Shown here in pieces: positions 34,274 through 43,687 of a stretch of 60,288 nt of DNA (the first letter of the stretch is position 1; each line of letters begins with the position of its first letter). The stretch comes from Flavobacteriales bacterium (GTDB lineage: Bacteria > Bacteroidota > Bacteroidia > Flavobacteriales_D > Crocinitomicaceae): positions 1 through 60,288 of the forward strand of contig CANFJL010000013.1 of NCBI GenBank assembly GCA_947447525.1. Reading direction: 5' to 3'. Below the pieces are notes generated by a model. That model was not told the origin of the DNA. It did not search any database and was given only the letters and a program-made list of their open reading frames with translations. Position numbers and translations under genes: made by a program.

Positions 34274-34870
34274 TTATTTCCTTCTAAAGTCATTGATAAT
34301 TTTCTGCTCTAAAACAAAGTCCGAGTATGCCAAATTCCATCGAATATCTGTTGGAATTGGGTGTTCAGGTTTTCTCATGTCGCTATTACCCATTTGGAAT
34401 ACTACGTCATTCGTCTCCCAATTAATTAGATTCCAATAAGTAATCCAAGATTGTAGAGGATGGTTTTCTTCATATGATTTTAGATCTGGGTCTGCACCAA
34501 ATTTTTCAGTAGCAAATGCTGCCATATTTTCTTTTTCATCTTCCTTCATATAGGAAACAGTAATGTTTAATATAATGTCATTGAGTAAGGTTAAAGCAAT
34601 ACTTGAGTCACTTTTTTGTTGCCATAAGGCAATTGGAAGTCCCTTATATTTTTGGGGGAGCTTGTTGAAGTTGTCCATTGTCCAGCCATCAAGGTAATTA
34701 GGGAAGTAAAGATCGCCAAGTTTTTTAAAAATTAGTGTGTCAACTTGGTCACCAATTTTGTAGCCTCTAATTTCTATCTGTCCCGGGTAGTTGTAATTCT
34801 GTCCGAAACAAATCAAGGTAGTTGTCAAAATGATTAAAAGTGTAAATATGTTTTTCATTTCTTTCGTCAA
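34274..34870 (-). CDS. Secreted or periplasmic protein of unknown function
   Basis: A 198-residue protein with a signal peptide (FTLLIILTTTLICFGQ). The mature part has IRGYKIGDQVD and a Trp-rich C-terminal half (HPLQSWITYWNLINWETNDV). I do not recognise the family. Its gene follows the TPR gene by 5 bp, so both form one unit. Confidence 0.55.
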   Translation of the reverse strand: MTKEMKNIFTLLIILTTTLICFGQNYNYPGQIEIRGYKIGDQVDTLIFKKLGDLYFPNYLDGWTMDNFNKLPQKYKGLPIALWQQKSDSSIALTLLNDIILNITVSYMKEDEKENMAAFATEKFGADPDLKSYEENHPLQSWITYWNLINWETNDVVFQMGNSDMRKPEHPIPTDIRWNLAYSDFVLEQKIINDFRRK

Positions 34871-34875
34871 CTTAT

Positions 34876-35964
34876 TTAATACTGTCCACTATGAAATTTA
34901 TTGGTGTCATTAATTTTAAGTCCATTGTCACCAAACCATTTCACAAAAGCTTCCCATTTATCTTTATTTTCGGAGTACCATTTATCAAAACCGTCTTCGT
35001 CACCTTTCATTAAAATCCAATGGTTGTATGCTTCAATGTGTCCCGCCTCTTTAACTTCTTTTTGATAGGTGAATAAAACATTTGGGTATTTTTTGTCGTG
35101 TCCATTTTTAAAGTAGTTGTCAATGAAGGTGCTTCTAATATTGTCAAGTGAACTGATGTCGATTGCCTTAACTGAAACCATAGAAAATATTAAAGTCGGT
35201 TCATAAACACCTATTCCGTATGGTAATTCCATTTTACTTGGGTCTTTTAAGTCGCTTACATTTATTGTAGCGTTTTTACTGAAACTTACAGAAAATGAAG
35301 TGTCGCTCGAAAACTTGATTTCGCTTTTATAAGTGTCATAAAGGAGCTTACTTATTTCTGAAGTCCGTTTACTATTCCGTTCTAAGTTCATAAAAATTTC
35401 TCCGTAAATCATTCCCCAAACCTCTTCTGTCGAGCCACAATAAAGTCTTGCTGCACGATAATAATTTGAAGGAAAATCTGGATCTACTTCAATTCCTTTT
35501 TCGTAAAATGGTAGCGCTTTACCGTATTCCTTTTTATTCCAATAAACATTACCTTTTTCTAAATTTATCATTCCCGAATTTGGAAATATTTTAAGTCCTG
35601 CGTCATATATTTCAAATGCCTTATCGCTTTTCCCTATTAGGTCATAACTGTTTCCTAGCAGTTGGAAAAATGTTTCCTCGACATCTTTATGGTTCATAAT
35701 CTTTTCTAATATTTTAATAGCACCTTTATAGTCTTCCTGTAAATAGTGTGCATAAGCCATCTCATAAGGATAGTCAAATCTTTCTGGGTCAAGTTTTTGT
35801 GCTTCTTCTAATAGTTTTATACTTTCTTTAATCTTCCCATTGTCCATCAGCTCTATGGCTTTCTGACCTTTAGTTAATGCTATTTCTTTATTTGTCTGTC
35901 CAAAAGCGAATTGTCCGGCTGTAATGAGTAGAAGGAATCCTAATGTTTTGATTGTTTTTGTCAT
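34876..35964 (-). CDS. Secreted TPR protein
   Basis: A 362-residue protein: signal peptide (TLGFLLLITAGQFAFGQ), then about four tetratricopeptide repeats in residues 25-170 (GQKAIELMDNGKIKESIKLL, FDYPYEMAYAHYLQEDYKGA, AFEIYDAGLKIFPNSGMINL, ALPFYEKGIEVDPDFPSNYY), and a non-repetitive C-terminal half. TPRs bind partner proteins, here in the periplasm. First gene of a two-gene unit. Confidence 0.75.
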   Translation of the reverse strand: MTKTIKTLGFLLLITAGQFAFGQTNKEIALTKGQKAIELMDNGKIKESIKLLEEAQKLDPERFDYPYEMAYAHYLQEDYKGAIKILEKIMNHKDVEETFFQLLGNSYDLIGKSDKAFEIYDAGLKIFPNSGMINLEKGNVYWNKKEYGKALPFYEKGIEVDPDFPSNYYRAARLYCGSTEEVWGMIYGEIFMNLERNSKRTSEISKLLYDTYKSEIKFSSDTSFSVSFSKNATINVSDLKDPSKMELPYGIGVYEPTLIFSMVSVKAIDISSLDNIRSTFIDNYFKNGHDKKYPNVLFTYQKEVKEAGHIEAYNHWILMKGDEDGFDKWYSENKDKWEAFVKWFGDNGLKINDTNKFHSGQY

Positions 35965-36309
35965 TCTATTGATATTTGTTTAGTAAATAGTGTGTCTGCA
36001 AGTAAAATTGCCCAAAATGTCAGTCGGTGAAATAACCATGCCAAATCAGTTCATAAATATAGGAATTTAGGAGCGAAATCAAAGTCAAATCTATTTCATA
36101 AGGGTCATTATATTAGGTTTTTACGACTTATTATTGATCTATATTAACCCATCCATAGTCTATAAATTTAAGAATAAGTTATTAAATCAATTGATTTCGA
36201 ATTCATAAAAACAACCATGACTTTCCATTACCTGAATTCGATTATCATTATAAATTCTGCCTTATTGACACACTTTATTTTTTGGCTTGATATTCGATAA
36301 AGTAGGCAT
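35965..36309. other. Gene-free gap between divergent genes
   Basis: A 345-bp AT-rich intergenic region between the divergent TPR and ABC-exporter genes. It must hold both promoters, but I see no clear TAnnTTTG pair, repeat or RNA gene in it. Confidence 0.5.
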
Positions 36310-38046
36310 ATGAGCAAAAAAAAAGTATCATTTAAATGGGCCTTTAAGGAATTTATTTGGCCTCGAAAAAAAATTATTTCTATTGGATTAATTTTAATCA
36401 TCATAAGAAGTTTAGCCGGTTTAGTACTTCCTTATGCCAGTAAAAATCTAATAGATGAAGTAATTCCATCGAAAGATATGCAAACACTTTACACACTATT
36501 AATAGTGGTATGTCTTGCTTTACTTCTACAAACTGTCACCTCTTTTTTACTGACACGCTTATTAAGTGTTGAAGCGCAATTATTAATTTCAGAATTGAGA
36601 GCAAAAGTTCAGAAAAAACTATTAAAGTTACCCATTAGCTATTTCGACAACAATAAATCTGGAGCGCTTGTTTCCCGCGTCATGAATGACGTTGAGGGAG
36701 TTCGAAACCTCGTTGGAACTGGATTGGTTCAATTAATTGGTGGAACTTTTACAGCGATCTTGTCCTTAGTTATTTTGATAAAAATCAATTGGTTGATGAC
36801 CATTTTTGTATTGGTTCCAGTTACAATTTTTGCTTTTATTGCATTAAAAGCATTTGCCTATATCCGTCCCATTTTTAGAGTACGAGGGAAATTAAATGCT
36901 GAAGTTACAGGCCGTTTAACCGAAACCTTAAATGGTGTGCGCGTGATCAAAGGATTCAATGCTGAAGAACAAGAAAATAAAACATTTGAAGATGGGGTAG
37001 AACGCTTATTTCAAAATGTAAAAAAGAGTTTAACAGCCACTGCATTAATAACAAGCTCTTCCACATTTCTTTTAGGATTAGCTTCAGCAGGAATAATGGG
37101 TATTGGTGGTTATTTCATTATGCAGAACACCATGACATATGGTGATTTTATATCGTTCACTTTATTTTTAGGTTTTATGATTGCACCCATTGTTCAGATG
37201 AGTAATATCGGAAGTCAATTGACGGAAGCAATGGCCGGATTGGACCGTACTCAGGAAATTATGGAAATGGAAGAAGAAGATGATGCTACTCTTCGAACTG
37301 TAACATTAGGGAAAATTAAAGGTGATATTATTTTCGAAAATGTTGCCTTCAGTTATGATGAAAACAAAGAAGTATTGCACGATATTTCATTCGATGCTCC
37401 TACAGGAAGTGTAACCGCTTTAGTGGGTTCTTCAGGTTCTGGAAAATCTACCATTGCAGGTTTAGCAGCTACTTTTTTGAATCCAAAAGGAGGAAAAGTA
37501 ACAATTGATGGAATTGATATTTCGACTGTTAATTTAAGTAGTTACCGATCAAATCTTGGTGTCGTTTTACAAGATGATTTTTTATACGAAGGCACTATTC
37601 GGGAGAACATTTTGTTTCCAAGACCAAATGCAACAGAAGATCAATTATTAGCTGCTGTGCAAGGTGCTTATGTTAATGAGTTTACGGATCGTTTTGATTT
37701 AGGACTGGACACTGTTATTGGCGAACGAGGTGTTAAATTGTCAGGTGGTCAACGGCAACGCATTTCAATTGCAAGGGCCTTATTAGCAGATCCTAAAATT
37801 ATTATTTTAGATGAAGCAACTTCCAATCTTGATACTGAAAGTGAAGCTTTCATTCAGAAAAGTTTACATGAATTAATGAAAGATAGAACTACATTCGTTA
37901 TTGCTCACCGTTTGAGCACCATCCAAAAAGCAGATCAAATCTTAGTAATAGAAGATGGAAATATTGTTGAGAAAGGCAAACACGATGAGTTGATTGCTAG
38001 CAAAGGTAGGTATTGGGAATTGTTTACCTATCAAAGTAGAATATAA
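36310..38046 (+). CDS. ABC exporter, fused permease and ATPase (MsbA-like)
   Basis: A 578-residue half-transporter. The N-terminal domain has about six membrane helices (residues 20-310, with the coupling-helix segment TLNGVRVIKGFNAEEQENK). The nucleotide-binding domain has Walker A GSSGSGKST, Q-loop VVLQDDF, signature LSGGQRQR, Walker B IIILDEATSNLD and switch AHRLST. Half-transporters dimerise and export lipids, drugs or peptides; the substrate is unknown. The gene is alone, with an ordinary envelope role likely. Confidence 0.93.
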   Translation: MSKKKVSFKWAFKEFIWPRKKIISIGLILIIIRSLAGLVLPYASKNLIDEVIPSKDMQTLYTLLIVVCLALLLQTVTSFLLTRLLSVEAQLLISELRAKVQKKLLKLPISYFDNNKSGALVSRVMNDVEGVRNLVGTGLVQLIGGTFTAILSLVILIKINWLMTIFVLVPVTIFAFIALKAFAYIRPIFRVRGKLNAEVTGRLTETLNGVRVIKGFNAEEQENKTFEDGVERLFQNVKKSLTATALITSSSTFLLGLASAGIMGIGGYFIMQNTMTYGDFISFTLFLGFMIAPIVQMSNIGSQLTEAMAGLDRTQEIMEMEEEDDATLRTVTLGKIKGDIIFENVAFSYDENKEVLHDISFDAPTGSVTALVGSSGSGKSTIAGLAATFLNPKGGKVTIDGIDISTVNLSSYRSNLGVVLQDDFLYEGTIRENILFPRPNATEDQLLAAVQGAYVNEFTDRFDLGLDTVIGERGVKLSGGQRQRISIARALLADPKIIILDEATSNLDTESEAFIQKSLHELMKDRTTFVIAHRLSTIQKADQILVIEDGNIVEKGKHDELIASKGRYWELFTYQSRI

Positions 38047-38110
38047 AAGGTGCAATTATAAATGAAGGATTGTATCACAATCCTAATTACAAAAGGTAGT
38101 TCGCTGTCCA

Positions 38111-38506
38111 CTAAAATTGTTTTTTTATTAAGTCAAATAGTGCAACAATGACCCAAATTGTCGATGGTAGAAAAATCCAAAACAAAGTAAAATAAAGTCC
38201 ACGTTTAAACATTTTTGGTCCGTATGTCGCGCTACGTTTAATAAACACCTCTGTCAGCCAACCTAAGGTGTAACCCATATTGCATAAAACAGCAAATATT
38301 GGAATCATAATAGGTTCGAAAAAGTCTTCGCCAGGTTCTAAGTGAACACGTCCAGAAGCAGCGGTTATCATAATTATTAAGCTAAGAATTCCAGCAATTA
38401 AAACAATTATGTTGTACAAGATGCGTCTAAGCTCCCACCAAACAATAACTTGAAACAAGTTGCGATCTTCGGTTTTTACTTGTAATAACTTGTTTAAATA
38501 TTTCAT
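38111..38506 (-). CDS. Small membrane protein (131 aa)
   Basis: Residues 1-24 are cytoplasmic and the rest contains about three hydrophobic helices (YNIIVLIAGILSLIIMITAA, PIFAVLCNMGYTLGWLTEVF, YFTLFWIFLPSTIWVIVALF). No known family comes to mind. It lies 29 bp from the next small membrane gene on the same strand. Confidence 0.55.
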   Translation of the reverse strand: MKYLNKLLQVKTEDRNLFQVIVWWELRRILYNIIVLIAGILSLIIMITAASGRVHLEPGEDFFEPIMIPIFAVLCNMGYTLGWLTEVFIKRSATYGPKMFKRGLYFTLFWIFLPSTIWVIVALFDLIKKQF

Positions 38507-38535
38507 TGTCGATTGATCAACCTTTAGTGTCTATT

Positions 38536-38832
38536 TTATCGTTTTTTTTTATTTTTTATAAAAAGTATTACATTTATCGTATACAATACCGAGTATAAGA
38601 TTAATAGTAAAAACCCCCCAGGAATAGTTAACATAGCTAACCAGCCAATTGCAATAATACCACTATTACCTTCATTTACAGGATGACCTTTAATAAGACC
38701 TTCTATATATCCTCCAACTAATGCAAAAATAATTGGGGATAAAGCTAAAATGATGATTACTAAATATCCTATTAATATTTTGAAAAGATCAGTAGTTTTT
38801 TTTATTTCTAAAAATTTTGTAATTAATTTCAT
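38536..38832 (-). CDS. Small membrane protein (98 aa)
   Basis: Two hydrophobic helices (ILIGYLVIIILALSPIIFAL and WLAMLTIPGGFLLLILYSVL) separated by a short loop, with a basic tail. Unknown function. It begins about 100 bp after an attC-like element that follows the next gene upstream. Confidence 0.5.
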   Translation of the reverse strand: MKLITKFLEIKKTTDLFKILIGYLVIIILALSPIIFALVGGYIEGLIKGHPVNEGNSGIIAIGWLAMLTIPGGFLLLILYSVLYTINVILFIKNKKKR

Positions 38833-38934
38833 TTTATTTTTGGTTTCGAAAGTTATTTATATCTCAATTCGAAGGTAAGTATTTGTGTCAAAGTTTCCCC
38901 CTTGACCCGAAGTGAGATTCCTTTTCTTTTGCAA

Positions 38935-39066
38935 CTAAAGTTTTGCAGCTTGGCGCTCGGCCCGATTCTTTAAATAAATCGTTGATTCGAATATAGAACT
39001 TTTTCTTTCAAGTTAATCACTCTTTCAAGGCAAGGTTTGAGGGTTGGTTCCAAACAGCTGTTAGAG
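38935..39066 (-). repeat. attC-like inverted-repeat element (c)
   Basis: Read on the minus strand it begins CTAACAGCTGTTTGG (just 6 bp after the stop of the 39,072-39,347 gene) and ends GCGCCAAGCTGCAAAACTTTAG. These ends are partly complementary and align with the ends of two further elements at 46,199 and 47,011. In all three the element directly follows a small gene in the same orientation, as attC sites do in integron cassettes. Confidence 0.5.
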
Positions 39067-39071
39067 TATTT

Positions 39072-39347
39072 TCATTTTCGCCTTTTCCAGATAATCACCC
39101 CCAATTGTATTAAGTAACCAAACCAATGAATTCCAATAGTAATTAGCCATAAAAACAAAGCAACCAAAGCTGTCCCACCATTTGAGTTATAGTTTAGGTC
39201 ATACCAATAAAATAACGAATACAATGTTTGAATTCCTAAATGAATAAGTACAGATTGCTTCTTCTTTGCACTATAAATGATAACGATACTTAGGGTTAAC
39301 CAATTTATTATATAACAAGCAGATATTAAAAGATTATCTTCAGTCAT
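39072..39347 (-). CDS. Small membrane protein (91 aa), cassette-like gene
   Basis: A 91-residue protein with about three hydrophobic helices (YIINWLTLSIVIIYSA, LIHLGIQTLYSLFYWYDL, LVALFLWLITIGIHWFGYLI) and a basic end WKRRK. No family recognised. Its stop lies 6 bp from an attC-like inverted repeat, which suggests it was acquired as a gene cassette. Confidence 0.55.
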   Translation of the reverse strand: MTEDNLLISACYIINWLTLSIVIIYSAKKKQSVLIHLGIQTLYSLFYWYDLNYNSNGGTALVALFLWLITIGIHWFGYLIQLGVIIWKRRK

Positions 39348-39493
39348 TTTATTTTAAGTTCGATAGCTTTAATATAGGTTTTCTATTACTCATAAAGTTT
39401 TGCCCGAAGTGAAATCTCGCATGGGGCGTAGGTTTTGTTATGGACATTCATTCTATCTAAAGTCCTAGGTTGTACGTGATTTTGAGTCCGTAA

Positions 39494-39778
39494 TTATATT
39501 GATTCGACATTGGAATCCTTCAAATAAACTTTTTGCTCAGCTCCTTCACTTACATATTTAGTGAAATCAATATTCTTGAGCCACAATTCTTTCTTAGTGA
39601 TGTAAAGTTCTAAGCTCTGCTTTTCTTGTTCTTTGAAGAGCTTTGTTCCTTTAATATCTGAGCTTGTTTCTTGGCTTTGTCTAAGGTAACTGGCGATTGC
39701 TTGGATAGCTTCTCCATTCCTAACTTCGCTCTTTCCTGAAAGGACATCATATAGTTTTGTCTTAAGTTGGTTTAACAT
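39494..39778 (-). pseudogene. Truncated polyvalent protein kinase (N-terminal part)
   Basis: Ninety-four residues from MLNQLKTKLYDVLSGKSEVR. The segment LYITKKELWLKNIDFTKYVS followed by EGAEQKVYLKDSN is the beginning of the putative polyvalent protein kinase domain found in phage and mobile-element proteins. The protein breaks off at the glycine-rich-loop region, so the catalytic core is missing. I start at the ATG at 39,778. Confidence 0.55.
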
Positions 39779-40050
39779 TAACGCAAATATAAACAATCTG
39801 TTTTATGCACGAGTATTGCCCGATATTTTTGTTAATCATCCCTATATTGTAAATAAGCGAAACAAAATATCGTATGTTCATCCAAATAGGTTATCGCAGC
39901 GATATGATTATCTTTTATAAATTATATTCACCCCTAAACTAAATAAAACCAAGCAATTAAGCAAGTGGTTTAATCTACTTGTGCTTAGCACTTGTGTAGA
40001 GCGCATCTCGACTTTGCTGGAAGAGCTTTCAAATGAAATGACATAATAAG

Positions 40051-40239
40051 CTTATCGAGCGGCCTCACCTTACTGGGGTTGTATCGAGAGGAGCTAAACC
40101 AGAGCGTATTTATGGTAAAGGTTATGGTGAGTCGAAATTATTAAATGGCAGTGCCTGCGAAGGAACAGTCAAACCAACATGTTCAGAGGAAGAACATCAA
40201 TTGAATCGTCGAACAGAATTTAAAATCATTAAGTTTTAA
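40051..40239 (+). pseudogene. OmpA C-terminal domain remnant
   Basis: Sixty-two open codons without a start encode IYGKGYGESKLLNGSACEGT, then CSEEEHQLNRRTEFKIIKF and a stop. This is the end of the OmpA-like peptidoglycan-binding domain as seen in Bacteroidota porins (GYGESKLL, EHQLNRRTEF). The rest of the gene is gone. The gap 39,797-40,322 contains nothing else I can name. Confidence 0.65.
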
Positions 40240-40322
40240 CCATTAACATAATAAATTCTATAGTCATGCAAAATATAGGGTAACTTATAGTATTCATTAA
40301 TTTAACTAATTAGAATACTTTT

Positions 40323-41465
40323 CTAGTCAACAAACTCAACCAATTCCCGATTCAATAAAATCTTATGGGTTCCATGAGGGGTGAAGGTGATACTATAATC
40401 TTTTGCTTGTTCTTCACCTACCGCATGTTTGAATTTCGCTCGAATTCTAGCCATTACTTCATTCATGTTATTATCTGTTATATCTACCAAAAGATTGATT
40501 GCTTGATCAATTAATTCATTGGTTGCCTGATTGCTAATCTGAGCATAATAGGATCTCAGTTCGGTTTTATAATCGATTAGGTAACTGCGTTGAATTCCTT
40601 CTGGATGATTCAAATACAGCAAATAAAGTGCTCTTTCTTTTGGATTGAGGTTGATTTGTAAATCTCCCAAATCCGTCAGGTAAATGGTTTTACTCATTCC
40701 TCTGATTTCCATTTTACTCAAACGCATGAGTAAATGCGAACGCTGACGAAACATAATATTGTCCCTGAGTCCATCCATGATATCAAACAATTGACGCAGA
40801 TGTGTCCTGATCGCATCACGATTTTCCAAAATCCCAAGGCATTCAGGACAAAGGTCAGCGGTGCGCATCTTCAAGACAATTTGGGTTTTATCGACGCAAA
40901 AATCCATCATGCATCCACGAGGTTCCTCATGTACATGATTCATAATGTCATTTTGTTTCTGAAACATCATGCTGCGCAAAAGCCAAGATACAATCTCATA
41001 CGTTACCGGAAATCTATCGTCAATGGAATTCCCGAAATACCAATCCCAATCATTGGTTTGCACAAAGTAGTTTTTCATGGTTGCATCTACACATCCAAAC
41101 CAATTCTTGTCATTTGGAACATCATTCATGAGGATGATGTGATCGTTTTCATCAATGAGTTGGTCTCTTCTGTATTTTTTACAAACTTCAAATAATTGAT
41201 CCCACGAAAGAGTTGGTCTCCTGTGAGGAAATGAAATTTCTTTTTTAGGTTCAAATTCTTCTGAGAATAATCTCATCTGCGGAAATGGCTCCTTAGTTTC
41301 AAAGTCCTTCTTCGTGTTATAAATTTCTTCTTGATCAGATTCAGGCATCAAAATAGGTTCAGAAGGTACAAATTCTATGCTGCCTCTGTATTTTCTTAAT
41401 AAATTAAGCACATTGTTAAAATCTTCAATGTCATAATTTTTAGAGCGAATTAAATGTACCTTCAT
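40323..41465 (-). CDS. Unknown protein in operon with a vWA protein
   Basis: A 380-residue protein. A charged N-terminal region precedes PTLSWDQLFEVCKKYRRDQL (about 88-107). The middle has the cysteine-rich segment PRGCMMDFCVDKTQIVLKMR with a following CPECLG, reminiscent of metal-binding loops in metzincin-like proteins but without an intact HExxH. The C-terminal 120 residues (LNPKERALYLLYLNHPEGIQ) may form a winged or helical domain. I do not know the family. It is 11 bp downstream of the vWA gene and likely works with it. Confidence 0.6.
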   Translation of the reverse strand: MKVHLIRSKNYDIEDFNNVLNLLRKYRGSIEFVPSEPILMPESDQEEIYNTKKDFETKEPFPQMRLFSEEFEPKKEISFPHRRPTLSWDQLFEVCKKYRRDQLIDENDHIILMNDVPNDKNWFGCVDATMKNYFVQTNDWDWYFGNSIDDRFPVTYEIVSWLLRSMMFQKQNDIMNHVHEEPRGCMMDFCVDKTQIVLKMRTADLCPECLGILENRDAIRTHLRQLFDIMDGLRDNIMFRQRSHLLMRLSKMEIRGMSKTIYLTDLGDLQINLNPKERALYLLYLNHPEGIQRSYLIDYKTELRSYYAQISNQATNELIDQAINLLVDITDNNMNEVMARIRAKFKHAVGEEQAKDYSITFTPHGTHKILLNRELVEFVD

Positions 41466-41476
41466 GAACCTTATTG

Positions 41477-42142
41477 TTAAATTTCTTTCTTTCTTCTTTC
41501 TTTTTCATTAAAAATATCAAAAATATCTCGTTTAAGGTTACCTGAAGATTTTTCATGTGCATAAGTTCTAATAGAATCGCTCACATCATCCATGAAACCT
41601 CTGTATTCACTTTTGCTGAAGTTCATAACATTCTCCTTTCTAATATTAAGCATTTTAGAGGTGTGAATGGCATCAAAATCAGCTCCTAAAAAACTAAAAG
41701 TCCATTTACCAGTTTCATCCAATTGTTCAATTAATTTTGCAATATCGTGATAGGAATAAAGTCTCGAAGAATTTTCATGGCCATCTGTAATAATAACCAA
41801 TACAATCGATATCTCATCATCGCTTAGTGCTGCACCAAATTGTTTTTTGATCGAATAAATCGATTTCCCAATGGCATCTAATAGGGCTGTAGTTCCACGG
41901 GGAAAATAATTTTGGTTGGATAAAGGTTGGATAGCGTCTATCTGACCAAATTGAATTCGATCTTCAACTTCATTATTAAAAAAAGTAAGTGAGCACAGAT
42001 ACTCTTGATCCGGTAGTTCCTTTTTAAGTTGTTGAATGGTATTCAACTGCGTGTTGAATCCGGCGACCGTTTGAAGTTCTAATCCTGCCATAGAACCACT
42101 TTGATCTACAATAAAGTGGTAAAGTGTTGTTTTGTTTTTCAT
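41477..42142 (-). CDS. von Willebrand factor A (vWA) domain protein
   Basis: A 221-residue cytoplasmic vWA protein. The metal-ion-dependent adhesion site is complete: D13-Q-S15-G-S17, FPRGTTALLDAI (Thr) and IITDGHENSS (Asp). A helical tail rich in charge follows (DIFDIFNEKERRKKEI). vWA proteins bind partners through the metal site and often pair with ATPases or conflict-system proteins. It is divergent from the HDAC-family gene, sharing a 146-bp promoter region. Confidence 0.85.
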   Translation of the reverse strand: MKNKTTLYHFIVDQSGSMAGLELQTVAGFNTQLNTIQQLKKELPDQEYLCSLTFFNNEVEDRIQFGQIDAIQPLSNQNYFPRGTTALLDAIGKSIYSIKKQFGAALSDDEISIVLVIITDGHENSSRLYSYHDIAKLIEQLDETGKWTFSFLGADFDAIHTSKMLNIRKENVMNFSKSEYRGFMDDVSDSIRTYAHEKSSGNLKRDIFDIFNEKERRKKEI

Positions 42143-42288
42143 AATATATGTTTTTAATGGTTGGTCAAATTTTTCTTCTTTTTAGGTCAGAAAGCTAATT
42201 CCTGCAAGCTTGCAAAGAATAAAATTTCCAGTAAAAGCTCGTGACCTTTGCAGTGACAAACACAAATTATTAACTAAAAATTCAAGCT

Positions 42289-43251
42289 ATGAGCACCAGG
42301 ACCAAAAAAATTCTAACCTTTTACACAGGCCAACAAGTTTGTACTGATCAAATTCAAAATGCTTCTTTTTCAAAATCACCCCTCAAGCCTTATTTGTTGA
42401 TGCAACGCATAAAAACTAAAGGGTTGAATACGATTTTTAAGCGGATTTCAAATTTTGCTCCCTTTACCAAAGAAGACTTCAAAATCGCTCACACGGAAAC
42501 CTACATCAATAATTTTTTTCAAGGTGAGGGCAACTATCTGTCCAATTCACTCCCTTGGTCCAAAAACTTAGTGCACAGTGTCTGTTACACCAATGCCGCA
42601 CTTTATGAAGCTAAAAAGCACAGCATACTAAATCCGCAAACGGTTTGCTTTGCTCCAGTTTCAGGAATGCATCATGCACAACCACATCGAGGGAGTGGTT
42701 TTTGTACTTTTTCTGGACAAGTAATCTCAGCAATCAAACTATACAATGAATTTGGCGTGAGTGGGGCTTATTTTGATCTTGATGGTCACTTTGGAAATAG
42801 CATTGAAGACAGCAGAGTTTTTAACCCCATTCTGGACCAAGCAATTCCGGTAGGTTGCAACATCAATCCTTACGGCAAAAATGAGGATTATTTAGAATCG
42901 TTTAAAGAGGGGTTAAAACATGTGGGGAAACTCATCAAGGCTGGAAAAATTCACTATGTAGTTTTTGCGCATGGAGCTGATTCGCATGAAGATGATGACA
43001 TAGGTGGTGGCTGTAACACTAAAAATTGGCTCCTTTGCGCTTCTATCTTTGCTGATTGGGTGAACGAAATCTCTGAAGAGACGGGCAAATTCCTCCCTGT
43101 AACCTTAGCTTTATTTGGTGGTTACCGCGCGGATAATTACAATGCTGTACTCGATTTACATATTAAATCGCTCTTGCAATGCGCCAAAACTATTTGCCAA
43201 AATGAGGTGAAAAATGAGGTAGTAAGAGCAAGAAAATTAGTTCGAATCTAA
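42289..43251 (+). CDS. Histone deacetylase family protein (AcuC/APAH-like)
   Basis: A 320-residue arginase/deacetylase-fold enzyme. GMHHAQPHRGSGFCTF carries the tandem H128-H129, YFDLDGHFGN the zinc ligands D163 and H167 (DxDxH), and FAHGADSHEDDDIGG the remaining Asp region. Prokaryotic members remove acyl groups from polyamines, acetoin-pathway proteins or small amides. Its placement between a vWA operon and a WYL regulator is unusual for acetate metabolism and hints at an accessory or conflict role. The family is clear, the substrate is not. Confidence 0.88.
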   Translation: MSTRTKKILTFYTGQQVCTDQIQNASFSKSPLKPYLLMQRIKTKGLNTIFKRISNFAPFTKEDFKIAHTETYINNFFQGEGNYLSNSLPWSKNLVHSVCYTNAALYEAKKHSILNPQTVCFAPVSGMHHAQPHRGSGFCTFSGQVISAIKLYNEFGVSGAYFDLDGHFGNSIEDSRVFNPILDQAIPVGCNINPYGKNEDYLESFKEGLKHVGKLIKAGKIHYVVFAHGADSHEDDDIGGGCNTKNWLLCASIFADWVNEISEETGKFLPVTLALFGGYRADNYNAVLDLHIKSLLQCAKTICQNEVKNEVVRARKLVRI

Positions 43252-43273
43252 TTTGATTTGGATGATCATTTTC

Positions 43274-43687
43274 TTACTCCGCTTGCGCTATATTTTGAAC
43301 GCCTTCAAGGAGTATTTCATAATAATTGAAGTCGTTTTTAGTTGGGTTTTCTTCTTCAATTAAATCAACAATGCAATCTTTTGTGGGAAGGGGCTCAAAA
43401 TACAGACTGAATACTTTCCAATCTTCAATAGTTTCAAAATCATGTCTATCTGGAGAGATGGGTATGTTTTGAGCACTTAGCAGCAAATACTTTTTCTTGG
43501 AGTCTTTAACTTTTAGGTAGGAATATGGTGCAATATGAATCCAACCTCCTTTTTTATAGATCCAAGGAGCGGCATATCCAAAATCCACTCTTGTGAATTT
43601 TTCATTCATTACGAATCTCAATAGGCATGGATTATTTTTATTTGCCCCCTTGATTAGCGGTTGAACAACATAAGTATCATTTTTCAT
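43274..43687 (-). CDS. Unknown protein, paralogue of the 44,767 gene
   Basis: A 137-residue protein that overlaps the WYL stop by 4 bp. TRVDFGYAAPWIYKKGGWIH, SYLKVKDSKKKYLLLSAQNI and FEPLPTKDCIVDLIEE align with the protein at 44,767 (RIDFIYRSSEVYDNGGWIQI, RKYRLVKAIGIP, PALPKNTVSIDIIEK). It looks like a small beta-sandwich. The two copies flank the WYL gene, so both are probable parts of its regulon. Function unknown. Confidence 0.65.
   Translation of the reverse strand: MKNDTYVVQPLIKGANKNNPCLLRFVMNEKFTRVDFGYAAPWIYKKGGWIHIAPYSYLKVKDSKKKYLLLSAQNIPISPDRHDFETIEDWKVFSLYFEPLPTKDCIVDLIEEENPTKNDFNYYEILLEGVQNIAQAE

Noticed and set aside
40734..41195. 153-residue plus-strand reading frame
   Set aside because: It lies fully inside the coding minus-strand gene 40,323-41,465 and its composition looks like a shadow.
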